64,000 nt of DNA from Fibrobacter sp. UWEL (GCF_900142535.1 NZ_FRBE01000004.1:1-64000), one strand, 5' to 3'. Counted from the first letter of the stretch, positions 16,870 to 26,633 are shown. Numbers and translations are program-made. The notes: generated by a model not told the origin, from the sequence alone.

Positions 16870-18303
16870 TTAGATTCCCAGTTCGCCGAGAATCAGCAAA
16901 TACTTGGAGACGGTTCTGCACCATTCGTAGTGGAAGCCGCTGTAGGCGTTGACTACGCACTTGTCCCAGTCGGCCACTTCGGTCTTGAACACGTTCTCGG
17001 TGTCCTTGGTGCGGCGAAGCATCTGGTCGGGAGCGTTGGCGTCGTCTACCAGGAAGGCGTTTGCTTCGCCGGCAGTTTCCAGACCGTAGTCCGTGAGCAT
17101 AGTTGCTACACCTACGGTGCGGCCGGTCAGAGGGATGGTTCCCGCTGCCATTGCCTTGAGGATAATGGAAGAGGACGGTTCGCGGAGGTTTGCTGCGAAC
17201 AGCAGGTCGGAACCAGCCAGCATGTCGCGGAGCACGATGTTGCTGTCGACAGTGTCGTCTTCCAGGTCGTGGATGGCCATGACCGTAGGATACTGGTTGG
17301 AAAAATTCTTGTAGTAATCCCAGTCGGGGTCCTTGGAGGAGATGCCCACGATAATGAAGATGTCGAGACGGGCGATGTCGGAAAGGACCGTTGCCAGGGT
17401 TTCGGAGGTGTTGCCTGCTTCGGAATCCAGGTGGACGTACATGACGAGCTTCTGGTCAAGGTTCTGACCCAGCTTTTCCTGGAGGGCGTGCTTGGCCCTG
17501 CGCTTGGCTTCCTTGATGGGGAGGCAATCCTGGTCGTTGAAGTCCCAGACCTGGTAGCTCACGCCGAACTGTACGCCGATCAGCTTGTCGGCGTTGCGGT
17601 TGAGGAAGCCGCTCAGACCACCGGGGAGGTTGGTGTTGAGCATGGCGTCGCGGTAACCGGGAGACGGGAACAGGACCTTGGTTGCATACAGGATGCCGGC
17701 CTTCAGAAGGCTGACCTTGCCCCAGAATTCATAACCATCCATGTTGTAGTTTTCGCGGCTAAGACCGATTTTCTCGATCTCGCTGGAAGCTACGTGGAAA
17801 TCGTAAGTGATGTTATGGATGTTGAAGAAGAACGGAATCTCGCCGGCGTAACCTGCATAGGTGGTTCGGGACAGAGCGCCTACCAAAGCGCCGCCCCATT
17901 CGTGGCCCATGATTGCCTGGCACTTGAATTCGGTAGCTTCGGCGTAGGCCAAAGCGGCGGATGCCAGGAACGCAAAGCGCAGGTGGTTGTCGGAATAGGG
18001 AATTTCGTCAGGGGGACCGTATACATCCGGTCTGTCGAAAAATTCTTCGTTATAGATGTAAGTGTGGAGGGGGTCCTTGTCGGAAACGTAGATCTCGTAG
18101 GACTTGCCCTGGAGCTTTTCTACACCGGTATAGATGCAGTGGTAGCTCTCAAGATCGACCATCAGACTCTTGTAGAGGGGCGAACAGGTCAGTACCTTGA
18201 CGCCGCTGCTTGCGAAAGCATCGGTCATGCGGTTAACCGCTGTGGCCAGGGGGCTGGTATGTTTCCAGTTACCTGCTTCAGGGCTTACGGCCAGGATGTT
18301 CAT
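16870..18303 (-). CDS. glgA: glycogen/starch synthase-like glycosyltransferase (GT5)
   Basis: This 477-aa protein has the size and arrangement of GlgA, which adds glucose from ADP-glucose to glycogen. Landmarks are MNILAVSPEAG at the start, FFFNIHNITYDFHV, LLKAGILYATKVLFPSPGY and ADKLIGVQFGVSYQVWDF, each matching the order of conserved GT5 blocks. The usual N-terminal KTGGLADV nucleotide-sugar motif is replaced by KHTSPLATAV (residues 14-23). Either donor use has changed or this is a divergent paralogue. Bacteria of this group store glycogen. The gene stands alone on the minus strand. Confidence 0.78.
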   Translation of the reverse strand: MNILAVSPEAGNWKHTSPLATAVNRMTDAFASSGVKVLTCSPLYKSLMVDLESYHCIYTGVEKLQGKSYEIYVSDKDPLHTYIYNEEFFDRPDVYGPPDEIPYSDNHLRFAFLASAALAYAEATEFKCQAIMGHEWGGALVGALSRTTYAGYAGEIPFFFNIHNITYDFHVASSEIEKIGLSRENYNMDGYEFWGKVSLLKAGILYATKVLFPSPGYRDAMLNTNLPGGLSGFLNRNADKLIGVQFGVSYQVWDFNDQDCLPIKEAKRRAKHALQEKLGQNLDQKLVMYVHLDSEAGNTSETLATVLSDIARLDIFIIVGISSKDPDWDYYKNFSNQYPTVMAIHDLEDDTVDSNIVLRDMLAGSDLLFAANLREPSSSIILKAMAAGTIPLTGRTVGVATMLTDYGLETAGEANAFLVDDANAPDQMLRRTKDTENVFKTEVADWDKCVVNAYSGFHYEWCRTVSKYLLILGELGI

Positions 18304-18443
18304 ACCTAAAAAGAGTCTCCAAATAAAAATTTACTTACATCTGTAAGGTTGACATAAATTTATTTATTTATTTTTAAAACGGAATGGCTAAATGATCTTT
18401 TTTGAGGACAAACAGCCGAAACTTCTGATAAGGAACTAAAAAA

Positions 18444-19502
18444 ATGAAAAAAATCTTTATTGCCTCCCTGGCTGCAGCCGTTGCTTTCACAATGGTTGGC
18501 TGTAAGGGCAAGAACGAGAAGCGCGGCGACGAACATCTTGAAGCAGGTCGCTTTGCTAACGCCATCAAGTCCTACGTGGAAGCAGCCAAGAAGGGCGACG
18601 TTTCCGACGAATACTACGACAATTTTGCTAAGGCCCTTATCGGCGGTGCAGAAAAGGAACTGAAGGCTGACATCAATAGCGAAAAGGCAGAAGGTTACTT
18701 CGACAAGTTTACTGAAATCGTGGACAAGGTCCAGAATACCGAAGTTGTCCAGTCCTATGTGAACCTGGTTGCTGACCAGGGCAAGAAGCAGTCCGGCGAA
18801 GAAGGCGTTGATTTCGCTACCGTCGTGAACGCATTTGCAAAGCTCGACTCCGCAGCATCTCTCGCCAAGCGTCGCGGCCTCTCCGAAGCTAACGTCAAGT
18901 CTCTCCGCACCGAAGCTGAAAATGCTTACGTTGCCAAGAACCTCGACGCAGCCAAGTCTGAATCTGACCCTGTGGTTGCTGAATACCAGCTCCTGAAGCT
19001 TGCTGAAATCGCTCCGTCCAACGACGCTGTCCAGACCGCTCTGAACAAGAACCGCAAACTCACTCGCGGTTACTTCCTGATCTTCGGCGAACAGATCGGT
19101 GAACCGGTCAGCCGCCGCATCGACAAGTGGGGCTACGTCATGGCTATGCCGACCCTCAAGCTCAGCGCAACTTCTCTCTCTGGCGAAATCCAGTTCTGGG
19201 CATCTACCGGTAACAACACCGAACTTGACCCGACTCAGATCAAGCTGGTTTCCGCAGACGGCCAGGAAGTCTTTGCAACCACTACTGGTGGCTGGTGCGA
19301 AAAGGAAGAACTGGTAGGCCCGAAGAACGACCAGAAGATCGAAAAGAAGAAGAAGAACTTCAAGAAGGGCGAAAAGGGCAAGCTGATGAACGAATTCCAG
19401 TGCTCTGCCAACATAGCTTTCTCCTTCCCGAAGAGCTTCACTCCCGACTACATCGAATACAAGGATGAATTCGGTATCGGCCGTAAATTCCTCGGAAAGT
19501 AG
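18444..19502 (+). CDS. lipoprotein with N-terminal helical-repeat character
   Basis: This 352-aa protein has a signal peptide with lipobox MVGC at the mature cysteine (about residue 20), so it should be anchored to a membrane. The first 130 residues look like TPR-type helices (GDEHLEAGRFANAIKSYVEAAKKGD). A second half with strand-like sequence includes a lysine-rich stretch (KIEKKKKNFKKGEKGK). AAGGA lies before the ATG, and a TTGACA at about 18348 could be its -35 box. No named family was recognised. It is followed by a clear terminator. Confidence 0.85.
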   Translation: MKKIFIASLAAAVAFTMVGCKGKNEKRGDEHLEAGRFANAIKSYVEAAKKGDVSDEYYDNFAKALIGGAEKELKADINSEKAEGYFDKFTEIVDKVQNTEVVQSYVNLVADQGKKQSGEEGVDFATVVNAFAKLDSAASLAKRRGLSEANVKSLRTEAENAYVAKNLDAAKSESDPVVAEYQLLKLAEIAPSNDAVQTALNKNRKLTRGYFLIFGEQIGEPVSRRIDKWGYVMAMPTLKLSATSLSGEIQFWASTGNNTELDPTQIKLVSADGQEVFATTTGGWCEKEELVGPKNDQKIEKKKKNFKKGEKGKLMNEFQCSANIAFSFPKSFTPDYIEYKDEFGIGRKFLGK

Positions 19503-19551
19503 TTTCTCTGGATAACAGAGCGTACTTGAAAGTGGCTTAAAGATATTTAGG

Positions 19552-19578
19552 GTCCTCGGCGTTAGCCGGGGACTTTTT
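19552..19578 (+). terminator. terminator after the lipoprotein gene
   Basis: GTCCTCGGC (19552-19560) pairs with GCCGGGGAC (19565-19573), loop GTTA, then five T. Confidence 0.88.
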
Positions 19579-19635
19579 GCTTTATGTGTCTTGCTGACGG
19601 ATGTCAGCATCGGCGGACCCATCTGGACTCAAGGT

Positions 19636-20670
19636 CTAGTGTTTGGGTTCCCTAAGTTTGGCGATGACCCACAGTAAAATGCAGGTGACTACTGGTGCGA
19701 TGACGTTCCAGGGGGCACTGTACCTTATGCTGCCTGGGGTAGAGAACCACAGGAGCAGGAACACGATGTGGGAGGAATAAACGTCCAGGCTATGCTTGCC
19801 GATAACGTTGGTAAACTTGAAGTCCAGAGCCGCGGGCCACTTCCGGACGATGGCGCCAATAAGCATCATGAACGTGAAGAAGTCTGCGAAGCGCAAGGCT
19901 CCCAGATGTTCTCTGCTGGTAAGTGCCTCACCCGGCGTGGGGAGCGGCAATGCCCCGCGGGACCACAGCAGACAGAAGGTGAACGCAAACACCAAAGGCA
20001 AGGTCAGCTTGCCTATTACGCGGGTGGAACTCTCGTCGGTGCGTTTCCACCAGGCGGCTACCGCAGCCCCCGTGAAATACACCAGCTGCCAGCTGAAGGG
20101 GTCGAACACCCCGTGGTGTGTCCAGCTGGGAAAGATTCCGTTTACGGTATCCCGAATTCCAAATTGCGAGGCGAGCCAAAGCCCTAGGGATGGCAGCCAC
20201 AGCAGGAATACCTGCCACTTGTTCTTCGCCCTCGTAAAGAAGGGAAACAGGAGGCTTCCTACCAGCATGAGGATGACATACAGCGGCAGAATGTCCATCC
20301 ATTCCGGAGTGTGGACCAGGCTTAAACTTAAGGGAATCGCTTCCAGCGGGTGGTTGTAGATGGGCTGAAAGAGATAGCGTATTCTAGGGAGCAAAAAGAA
20401 CCCTAGCGTACCCATCAGGACGAGTGTGGAGAGATGGTAGATCCAGATTCTCAGGGCGCGCTTGCGCATCCAGCTCTGGGTAGGGTCCTTGGCTTGTTTG
20501 CTGGTGGCCGCATACATCCCCACAAAACCGGACAAGAAAAAAAAGCCTTCGGCCGCACTGAAGAAGCCGAAGCACTGATAAAGGTATTGGGAAATCGGCT
20601 TGCCAAAATGATCCAGGGTCATCTGCAGGAGCAAAAGGCCCCGGATGGAATCTAGCGCGCGGATTCTCAC
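19636..20670 (-). CDS. OpgC-family membrane acyltransferase
   Basis: This 344-aa polytopic protein begins MRIRALDSIRGLLLLQMTLDHFG, the typical opening of the OpgC and related acyltransferase-3 families, with about ten membrane segments. OpgC proteins modify periplasmic glucans with succinyl groups; the substrate here is unknown. Further family marks are FFFLSGFVGMYAA and the late LDVYSSHIVFLLLWF. The start is GTG at 20670 (no better ATG nearby), 12 nt after the stop of the beta-barrel gene at 20683-21816, so the two are likely co-transcribed. Confidence 0.82.
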   Translation of the reverse strand: MRIRALDSIRGLLLLQMTLDHFGKPISQYLYQCFGFFSAAEGFFFLSGFVGMYAATSKQAKDPTQSWMRKRALRIWIYHLSTLVLMGTLGFFLLPRIRYLFQPIYNHPLEAIPLSLSLVHTPEWMDILPLYVILMLVGSLLFPFFTRAKNKWQVFLLWLPSLGLWLASQFGIRDTVNGIFPSWTHHGVFDPFSWQLVYFTGAAVAAWWKRTDESSTRVIGKLTLPLVFAFTFCLLWSRGALPLPTPGEALTSREHLGALRFADFFTFMMLIGAIVRKWPAALDFKFTNVIGKHSLDVYSSHIVFLLLWFSTPGSIRYSAPWNVIAPVVTCILLWVIAKLREPKH

Positions 20671-20682
20671 GAGTATTTAAGG

Positions 20683-21816
20683 TTAGAAGCTAGCCTTTAC
20701 GCTCATACCCAGAGCGAAGTTCTTGTCAACAAAGGGACCGTAGTCGTCTTCGTTGAAGTTGTAGCCGAACCAGAACACAGCTTCGGTCTTCATGGTGGGG
20801 TACAGGTAGAAGTTCATGCCCAGGTAGTGATAGTCGTCGTTGTGAACTTCGGTATCATGGTCATGATATTCGTAGGCGACACCCATGGTGAACTTCTTGT
20901 GCAGATTGAAGCTGGGTTCGATAGCGAACAGCATCTGGTCTTCGGTGAAGAGCTGGGGATCGGTATCGTAGTCAGAATCGGTAATGGCGTAGAAGAAGGT
21001 GGCGCCCAGGTTAAACACACCGTAGTTCATGCTGGGTTCCAGCAAGAAGGAGTGAACACCGTTGCCCTTGTACGGGTGGAGGCCCCACACGGCGTAGATG
21101 CCGTAGTTGAACATTTCGAAGCTCTTGGAGTAGTCTACTTCCAGACCCAGCACGTAGGTATAAGTACGAGCGGCGTTGGAACCGAAGAACCAGTCCACGC
21201 TGGGGGTCAGGATCAAGTGCTCGTCCGGACGGTTCAGCATGGGCAGGGAGTAAGTGGCATACATTGCCAGAGTAGAGTCGTTATCTTCGGAAGCACCCAT
21301 GTAGAACTTACCGCTACCGTACTTTTCGTTGCCGAATTCAGCACCGAAACCGCGGAGAGATTCGTCGCGGACAATGACTGCATTCTTGGACGGATCGCGC
21401 CAGAAGTAGTAGTTGAAGGTACCTGCGTTATAGGTCATGTCACCGAAAATCAAGGTCACGTCGTGAGAAACGTCCCAACGGAGCTGTGCACCGTCGAAGT
21501 TGAAACCGGTGTAGCGGTTGTCGCTGTCGCTAATGGCTGCGGAATGTGCGAAACCATGACGGATTTCGGAAGCTTCCAGATCACCGTTTGCGTTTACAAA
21601 GCTGCTGTGGGTGTTGGCGTTCACGACTACATGGATGTTTTCGTCGAGATTTGCCTGCAGGGACAGGTCAATGTCCTGATTGGCTGCGTTCAGCGGGCTA
21701 AAGTCTTTATCAAAATAGCTACCATAGTCCAGGTTTACGTCACCGTGGACTTCGATGTCGGCAGCGAAGGTAAAACCTGCAGCAGTCAGTGCCAGGGGCA
21801 AAAGCAGTTTGCGCAT
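20683..21816 (-). CDS. outer membrane beta-barrel protein
   Basis: This 377-aa protein has a cleavable signal peptide (MRKLLLPLALTAAGFTFA) followed by alternating amphipathic strands rich in Tyr, Phe, Asp and Gly, and ends in SVKASF with a terminal Phe, as outer membrane barrels do. There is no plug or periplasmic domain. The barrel type could be a porin-like channel; substrate unknown. It is divergent from the LolA-like gene and followed by the OpgC-like gene. Confidence 0.8.
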   Translation of the reverse strand: MRKLLLPLALTAAGFTFAADIEVHGDVNLDYGSYFDKDFSPLNAANQDIDLSLQANLDENIHVVVNANTHSSFVNANGDLEASEIRHGFAHSAAISDSDNRYTGFNFDGAQLRWDVSHDVTLIFGDMTYNAGTFNYYFWRDPSKNAVIVRDESLRGFGAEFGNEKYGSGKFYMGASEDNDSTLAMYATYSLPMLNRPDEHLILTPSVDWFFGSNAARTYTYVLGLEVDYSKSFEMFNYGIYAVWGLHPYKGNGVHSFLLEPSMNYGVFNLGATFFYAITDSDYDTDPQLFTEDQMLFAIEPSFNLHKKFTMGVAYEYHDHDTEVHNDDYHYLGMNFYLYPTMKTEAVFWFGYNFNEDDYGPFVDKNFALGMSVKASF

Positions 21817-21930
21817 AATTATTCCAGTGGTTTAAAAATTTCTTGCGATAAAATAGAAATATCTGAAAAAAAAGACCAAACCTAATGCGGAAAAGTCCTT
21901 GTCTTTGGTACTTTTGTAAATTTGGGGAAT

Positions 21931-22569
21931 ATGAAGATGCTCAGATTGCTCCCGTATTTTCTGTTTGTGCTGGCCGTTTTTGCCCAGTCCGCTTTTGCCT
22001 TGTCCGCTGACGAGGCCATGAAGAAATCTCAGGCTTGGTTCAAGTCCGGCAAGGCTTGGAATCTTGATTTCAGGGTCCAGGTGTTTTATGCGGATTCTCC
22101 GGACATTGCTTCCGAACAGGGGAGCCTGCTGGTTGCCGAAGGGGACAAGTTCAAGTTGGATATGGCTGGCATTCGTTTCTATAGCGATGGCGAATCCCTG
22201 TGGCAGCATAATGTGGAACAGAAGCAGGTGCTGATCAAGGCTGTGGAAGACTTGTCCAGCCAGCTTCATCCTTCTGAACTTCTCTTTAAGTATCTGAACT
22301 GCAAGGCCACTTCCATGACTACAGGCTCCTTCGGGGGCAAGACTCTCTGGGTGTTGAAGCTGGATCCTTCCAAGTATGCAGGGCAGTTCAGCCAGATGGA
22401 AGTGTGGCTTTCCCAGAAGGACTTTTCCCCGGTACGCCTGTTTACGGTGGATCCTGCAGGGAACAGCTCCTGGTATAATATCGTGAATTTGAAAGTGTTG
22501 AAGACCTTCTCCAATGACGATTTCAAGTACAAGTCCCAGAAGGACGTTGACGAAATCGACATGCGCTAG
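21931..22569 (+). CDS. LolA-like outer membrane lipoprotein carrier
   Basis: This 212-aa protein has an N-terminal signal peptide (FLFVLAVFAQSAFA) and a LolA-like half-barrel pattern: FRVQVFYADSPDIASEQGSL, FYSDGESLWQHNVEQKQVLI and the late VWLSQKDFSPVRLFTVDP. LolA carries lipoproteins across the periplasm to the outer membrane. I start at ATG 21931; the frame is open from a TTG at 21922. The next gene starts 8 nt downstream, forming an envelope gene run through 25249. Confidence 0.75.
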   Translation: MKMLRLLPYFLFVLAVFAQSAFALSADEAMKKSQAWFKSGKAWNLDFRVQVFYADSPDIASEQGSLLVAEGDKFKLDMAGIRFYSDGESLWQHNVEQKQVLIKAVEDLSSQLHPSELLFKYLNCKATSMTTGSFGGKTLWVLKLDPSKYAGQFSQMEVWLSQKDFSPVRLFTVDPAGNSSWYNIVNLKVLKTFSNDDFKYKSQKDVDEIDMR

Positions 22570-22577
22570 GAATCCTT

Positions 22578-24197
22578 ATGAAGAAAAGTCTCCTTAAGAA
22601 AGTAGTCTGCAGTGTTGCTGTTTGCGCGGGCTTGTCCTCTGCGGCGGAAACCTTGTTCAGTAACTACGCCCTGAATGTCAACGAAACTGGTTCTACGGGT
22701 TCCTTGTGGGTGTTTTCCCGCGGGGACACTTATAGCGGTGCGACCCTGCTGGAGCTGACTGTCGGTTCTACGGGGAACGCCCAGGTGGTAAAAAGCACCC
22801 AGGTGCAGGTCAGCGATTCCGTGACTGCGGTACAGGATGGAATTTTTAGCGACGTGCTGGCCGAACACCGCCGTACGCCTGCGGTTTATGCAGGTAAGCT
22901 GGGTTATGTTCTCCCCATGTTCAAGATGGACGATGACGAACGCTATCGCCAACCGGGTGGCTTCCTCTCCATTCGCGGGGCCAGTGAAGACGATGTGTAC
23001 GAAATGCCCATCGATGTTCCTGCCGCATTGGAAGATCTGGACTCCGCCATGTATACTGCTGTAGGCGGCTTTGCCTACGATTCATCTGCAAAACAACTGT
23101 GGATGGCCCGCGGTGCCGCTGGCATTCGCCTGCATGATTTCTCCAGCAGCAAGGCGAAGACTGCGGATTATGTCCTTAATGAAACTACATCCACCATGGA
23201 TTCCCTGAAGTCCAAGTACAAGTGGAGCGAAAAGGAAAACCCGTTTATTTTTGATGTGAAGCGTCATCCCGAGACGGGCGATCTCTGGCTTGCAACAAGC
23301 AAGGGCGTGTGGACCTACGGTAAGGACGGTTCCGTGAAGAAGGCTTCTGCGACCTTGAACGATTCTGCCCGAGTGACTGGAATCTGGATGGGTGGCGAAC
23401 CCTTGCAGATTATTGCGGAAACTTCCGTGAAGGGGAAGGAATCTAGCTTGCGTGGGACCCTCTATCGTATGTATGACGGGGAGAAGGATTTCAGTAAGGT
23501 GGCATTCCTGGATACCGCTGGAAATTCCCAGAAGAAAGACGTGTATGACGATGGCGACTTTACGGTAAGCGGTGTTGCCTTTATCGGTAACGTGGCCTAT
23601 GTGGCCGTGGGCACTTCCGGTGCTTCTGTCAGCGGTTACTTTAAGCTGGAAAAGAATGGCGTTCGTGCCTGGGATATGAATGATGACGGAAAGAACCAGT
23701 GGCTTTATGGTTACGAAACTGGCGCTACGGATAGAGACGTTGTGATCACGTCTATTTGTTCTTTTCCCTTGGAAAAAAATAGAACTGGCTTAGCCATCTC
23801 TACGTATGGTAATGGCATTTCCGTTTCTGCGGATTCCGGTGCAACCTGGACTACAGTCTTGAACCGTCATAAGCTGGGGGGTAACCTTGGTTCTGTTCGT
23901 ATGGTTCCTTCTGTGATTACCGCCGGCGACCAGGCTCTGGTCTCTTATAAGGTGGGTAAGGATTCCAAGATTACCATCGATGTGTTCAGCTACGACATGA
24001 GAAAGATTCGCACGATTGTCAAGAGTGCCCATCGCGATGCAGATGCTTCTCGCAGTACCAATCCTAAGGAAGACTTCTGGGATGGTTATGACGAATATGG
24101 AAGGCCTTGTACCATGGGCGTTTACTACGTCCGCGTAAAGGATAATCACGGCCATATTGGCTGGGGTAAGGTCATGACTTTGGGAGGGCATAAGTAA
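22578..24197 (+). CDS. secreted protein with beta-propeller-like body and FlgD-type C-terminal domain
   Basis: This 539-aa protein has a signal peptide (MKKSLLKKVVCSVAVCAGLSSA). Repeated short blades such as FAYDSSAKQLWMARG and HPETGDLWLATSKGVWTY suggest a beta-propeller. The last 75 residues (FSYDMRKIRTIV...GRPCTMGVYYVRVKDNHG) match the FlgD Ig-like domain common at the ends of secreted proteins of the FCB group. It overlaps the PorV-like gene by one base (TAATG). Its partner or ligand is unknown. Confidence 0.75.
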   Translation: MKKSLLKKVVCSVAVCAGLSSAAETLFSNYALNVNETGSTGSLWVFSRGDTYSGATLLELTVGSTGNAQVVKSTQVQVSDSVTAVQDGIFSDVLAEHRRTPAVYAGKLGYVLPMFKMDDDERYRQPGGFLSIRGASEDDVYEMPIDVPAALEDLDSAMYTAVGGFAYDSSAKQLWMARGAAGIRLHDFSSSKAKTADYVLNETTSTMDSLKSKYKWSEKENPFIFDVKRHPETGDLWLATSKGVWTYGKDGSVKKASATLNDSARVTGIWMGGEPLQIIAETSVKGKESSLRGTLYRMYDGEKDFSKVAFLDTAGNSQKKDVYDDGDFTVSGVAFIGNVAYVAVGTSGASVSGYFKLEKNGVRAWDMNDDGKNQWLYGYETGATDRDVVITSICSFPLEKNRTGLAISTYGNGISVSADSGATWTTVLNRHKLGGNLGSVRMVPSVITAGDQALVSYKVGKDSKITIDVFSYDMRKIRTIVKSAHRDADASRSTNPKEDFWDGYDEYGRPCTMGVYYVRVKDNHGHIGWGKVMTLGGHK

Positions 24198-25249
24198 TGA
24201 TGAATTACGAGTTGCGAATGACGAAGGTCTTGCTGACGTTTGCTCTGTTGTTGGTTTGTGCGGTGCCGGTTTTTGCAAAACAGAAGGCTACTTTGGGTAG
24301 TTTCGATGGTTTTGTGGAACGTATGGCTGCGGGTACTCGCGAATTGGGTCGTGGTAATACCGGCTCTGCAGATACGGCTTCTATGCCGGCTGCCTACTGG
24401 AACCCGGCAATCCTTGGCTTTAGGGAAAATTTCTCCTATACCTTGAATGCTGAAAAGCGCGATCTGGATCGTGCTGGTGGCTCTCTGGGTATTGAATCCA
24501 AGGTGGGGAAGCGTATGGGCGTGGGCTTTGCCATGCTTTATCGTGGTGACCTTGCTTTTGACGTGATTGATGATGACGACCAGACCATGGGAACGGCATC
24601 TCCCTACTTTACCATGATGTATCTGGGCTTTGCCTATCGTGCTACCCGTCGCGATGCATTCGGCTTGTCTCTTTCCATGAGTTATGACAATCTGGATATT
24701 GCTGAATATTTCGACGGCGTGGAACTGGTAGATGATTATCGCAGTCCCGTAACCTTGAATTTGAGCTGGCTCAGACAGTGGAATGAAAAGTGGTCCTCTT
24801 CTGTAGTCATCCGTAACATCAGCTTTGGTGAAAATCTTTCTGCCAAGTGGTCCAAGAATACCAGCACTGATAACTCCGTGGCAAGTACGGATGGCGTTCG
24901 TCCCAAGGTCCTGCAGATTGGTTTGGGTTATCGCACTCGCATTATGGGCAAGCCTGTTTATGCCTGGATGGAAGCCATTGACTATCAGGTGGCGGATACC
25001 TTGCTGGCATTTGATCCGGATCTTCACGTATGGACTGGACGTGTGGGCTTTGAAAGTGAACTGATTCCTAACGGTACATTGCGCGTGGGTATGGACGACT
25101 TGAACTTCACCGTAGGTGCTGGCTACAAGTTTGAAATTCGCATCGGCAAGAAGAAGTACCCGTTTGATGTGAACTACGCCTTGATTTATGAATCCGAGGC
25201 TGGTCTCTGGACGCCTCTTAGCTTTGGCCTTCGCGGGAACATTCCCTAA
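24197..25249 (+). CDS. PorV/PorQ-like outer membrane protein
   Basis: This 350-aa protein has a signal peptide, then SFDGFVERMAAGTRELGRGNTGSAD and AAYWNPA, the signature of the PorV/PorQ family of FadL-like barrels linked to type IX secretion in the FCB group. The C-terminal half alternates strands (TGRVGFESELIPNGTLRVG). The frame begins at ATG 24197, but MNYELRM before the hydrophobic stretch looks like intergenic repeat sequence. ATG 24218 (MTKVLLTFALLLV) is a reasonable alternative start. No type IX machinery is seen in the window. Confidence 0.75.
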   Translation: MMNYELRMTKVLLTFALLLVCAVPVFAKQKATLGSFDGFVERMAAGTRELGRGNTGSADTASMPAAYWNPAILGFRENFSYTLNAEKRDLDRAGGSLGIESKVGKRMGVGFAMLYRGDLAFDVIDDDDQTMGTASPYFTMMYLGFAYRATRRDAFGLSLSMSYDNLDIAEYFDGVELVDDYRSPVTLNLSWLRQWNEKWSSSVVIRNISFGENLSAKWSKNTSTDNSVASTDGVRPKVLQIGLGYRTRIMGKPVYAWMEAIDYQVADTLLAFDPDLHVWTGRVGFESELIPNGTLRVGMDDLNFTVGAGYKFEIRIGKKKYPFDVNYALIYESEAGLWTPLSFGLRGNIP

Positions 25250-25258
25250 CGTAGTTTC

Positions 25259-26446
25259 GTGATCGAAAGCATTTTCATAGATGGCCTCCGCAGTTTAACC
25301 GGGTTCGAGAAACAATTCGGTCCCGGTATTACCGTGGTGTATGGTCCTAACGGTTGCGGGAAAACGTCCCTGCTGGAAGGGATCTACCTGCTGTCTCAGG
25401 GCTTTTCTTTCCGTGCGAAAGACCTGAAGGAACTGATTCGATGGAATACCAACGAACTGATTCTGCGAGGGACTTTTACCGATGGAGATCGCCAGAGGAA
25501 TCGCGCCATCAGGGTGCATCGTCGCGGCAATGACGTTCGTGAAAATGGGGAAAACCTGAAGTCCCCTACAGGCTTTTTCGGGAACTGTCCCGCGGTGATT
25601 ATGCAGCCGTCGGATATCGAACTTTTGAGGGGGGCGCCTGAAGTGCGCCGCCACTGGCTGGATGAGATTCTTTGCTTCCGTTCTCCTGCCAATGCTTCTG
25701 TATTGAGACGCTATAAGCGGGTGCTTCAGCAGCGTAACCAGTGGCTCCGTCAGTACAAGAAAGAGGGTTCTGCCGTAGGTGGGGAGGAACTGTTCAAAGT
25801 TTTGACCATACAGCTGGTAGAACAGGGCGCCAAACTGTGGGCCGCCCGCTTAAATTTATCTCAGGAAATTTCCCCCATTATTACCAGCTATTACCGTAAG
25901 TTGTCTGGAGGTGTGGATGAAATTACCTGCGCCTACAAGAGCTCTATTCTGAAAGAATTGGACGCTATGGACGGTGCGGAATTTCTGGATGACGAAGGCT
26001 TGGAGGTCGCTGCCGCAGGGAATATGGCTGCCGATGTGACTGGGGATTATTCCGCAGAAAACGTGGTGGATGAAGAAAGCCTTCGGGTGGCATTCCAGAG
26101 AAAGCTGGATGGCCTTGAATTCGTGGAGAAAATGCAGGGCATGACCATGTCCGGGCCTCATAAGGATGATTTAGCCCTGTGTATCGGAGGCTACGAGATG
26201 CGCTCCGTAGGTTCTCAGGGGCAGTGCCGTTCCGCTGCGGTGGCCATGAGGTTTGCTGCAGTGGATGTTGCTACCCGCTATGTGGAAAAACCTATTTTGC
26301 TGCTGGATGATATCTTCGCCGAGCTGGACGTGAATCGTCGTGACGCCGTTGCCACTCTCATCCGCGAAAAGCAATGTCAGGTGGTAATCGCTACCCCGCA
26401 GAAAGAAGACCTGCCCTTTACAGCAGACGATACTATTGAGATGTAG
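25259..26446 (+). CDS. recF: DNA replication and repair protein RecF
   Basis: RecF is an SMC-like ATPase that helps RecOR load RecA at gapped DNA. The 395-aa protein has Walker A GPNGCGKTS (29-37), MSGPHKDD (297-304), the ABC-type signature around SQGQCRS (319-325) and Walker B ILLLDDIFAELD (346-357). It starts with GTG. It is longer than the usual 350-375 residues, with an acidic insertion at about 232-272 before the conserved C-terminal part. It lies 9 nt after the PorV-like gene, not next to dnaA/dnaN. Confidence 0.94.
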   Translation: MIESIFIDGLRSLTGFEKQFGPGITVVYGPNGCGKTSLLEGIYLLSQGFSFRAKDLKELIRWNTNELILRGTFTDGDRQRNRAIRVHRRGNDVRENGENLKSPTGFFGNCPAVIMQPSDIELLRGAPEVRRHWLDEILCFRSPANASVLRRYKRVLQQRNQWLRQYKKEGSAVGGEELFKVLTIQLVEQGAKLWAARLNLSQEISPIITSYYRKLSGGVDEITCAYKSSILKELDAMDGAEFLDDEGLEVAAAGNMAADVTGDYSAENVVDEESLRVAFQRKLDGLEFVEKMQGMTMSGPHKDDLALCIGGYEMRSVGSQGQCRSAAVAMRFAAVDVATRYVEKPILLLDDIFAELDVNRRDAVATLIREKQCQVVIATPQKEDLPFTADDTIEM

Positions 26447-26633
26447 GGGATTCCATCCCCTAGACCCCTGGTTGAAAATACTGCGGCTTCACAAGTGCGG
26501 AGCACTTGTTTACCTTGTCTTTTCAACTGAGGGACTGATGTCCCTCAGACACCCTTAACATGATGATGTTTCAATCTGGTAGCCAGAGGGTTGACATATG
26601 GTGTTATAGGGGGCGCGCTGCCCTTTAACGAAT

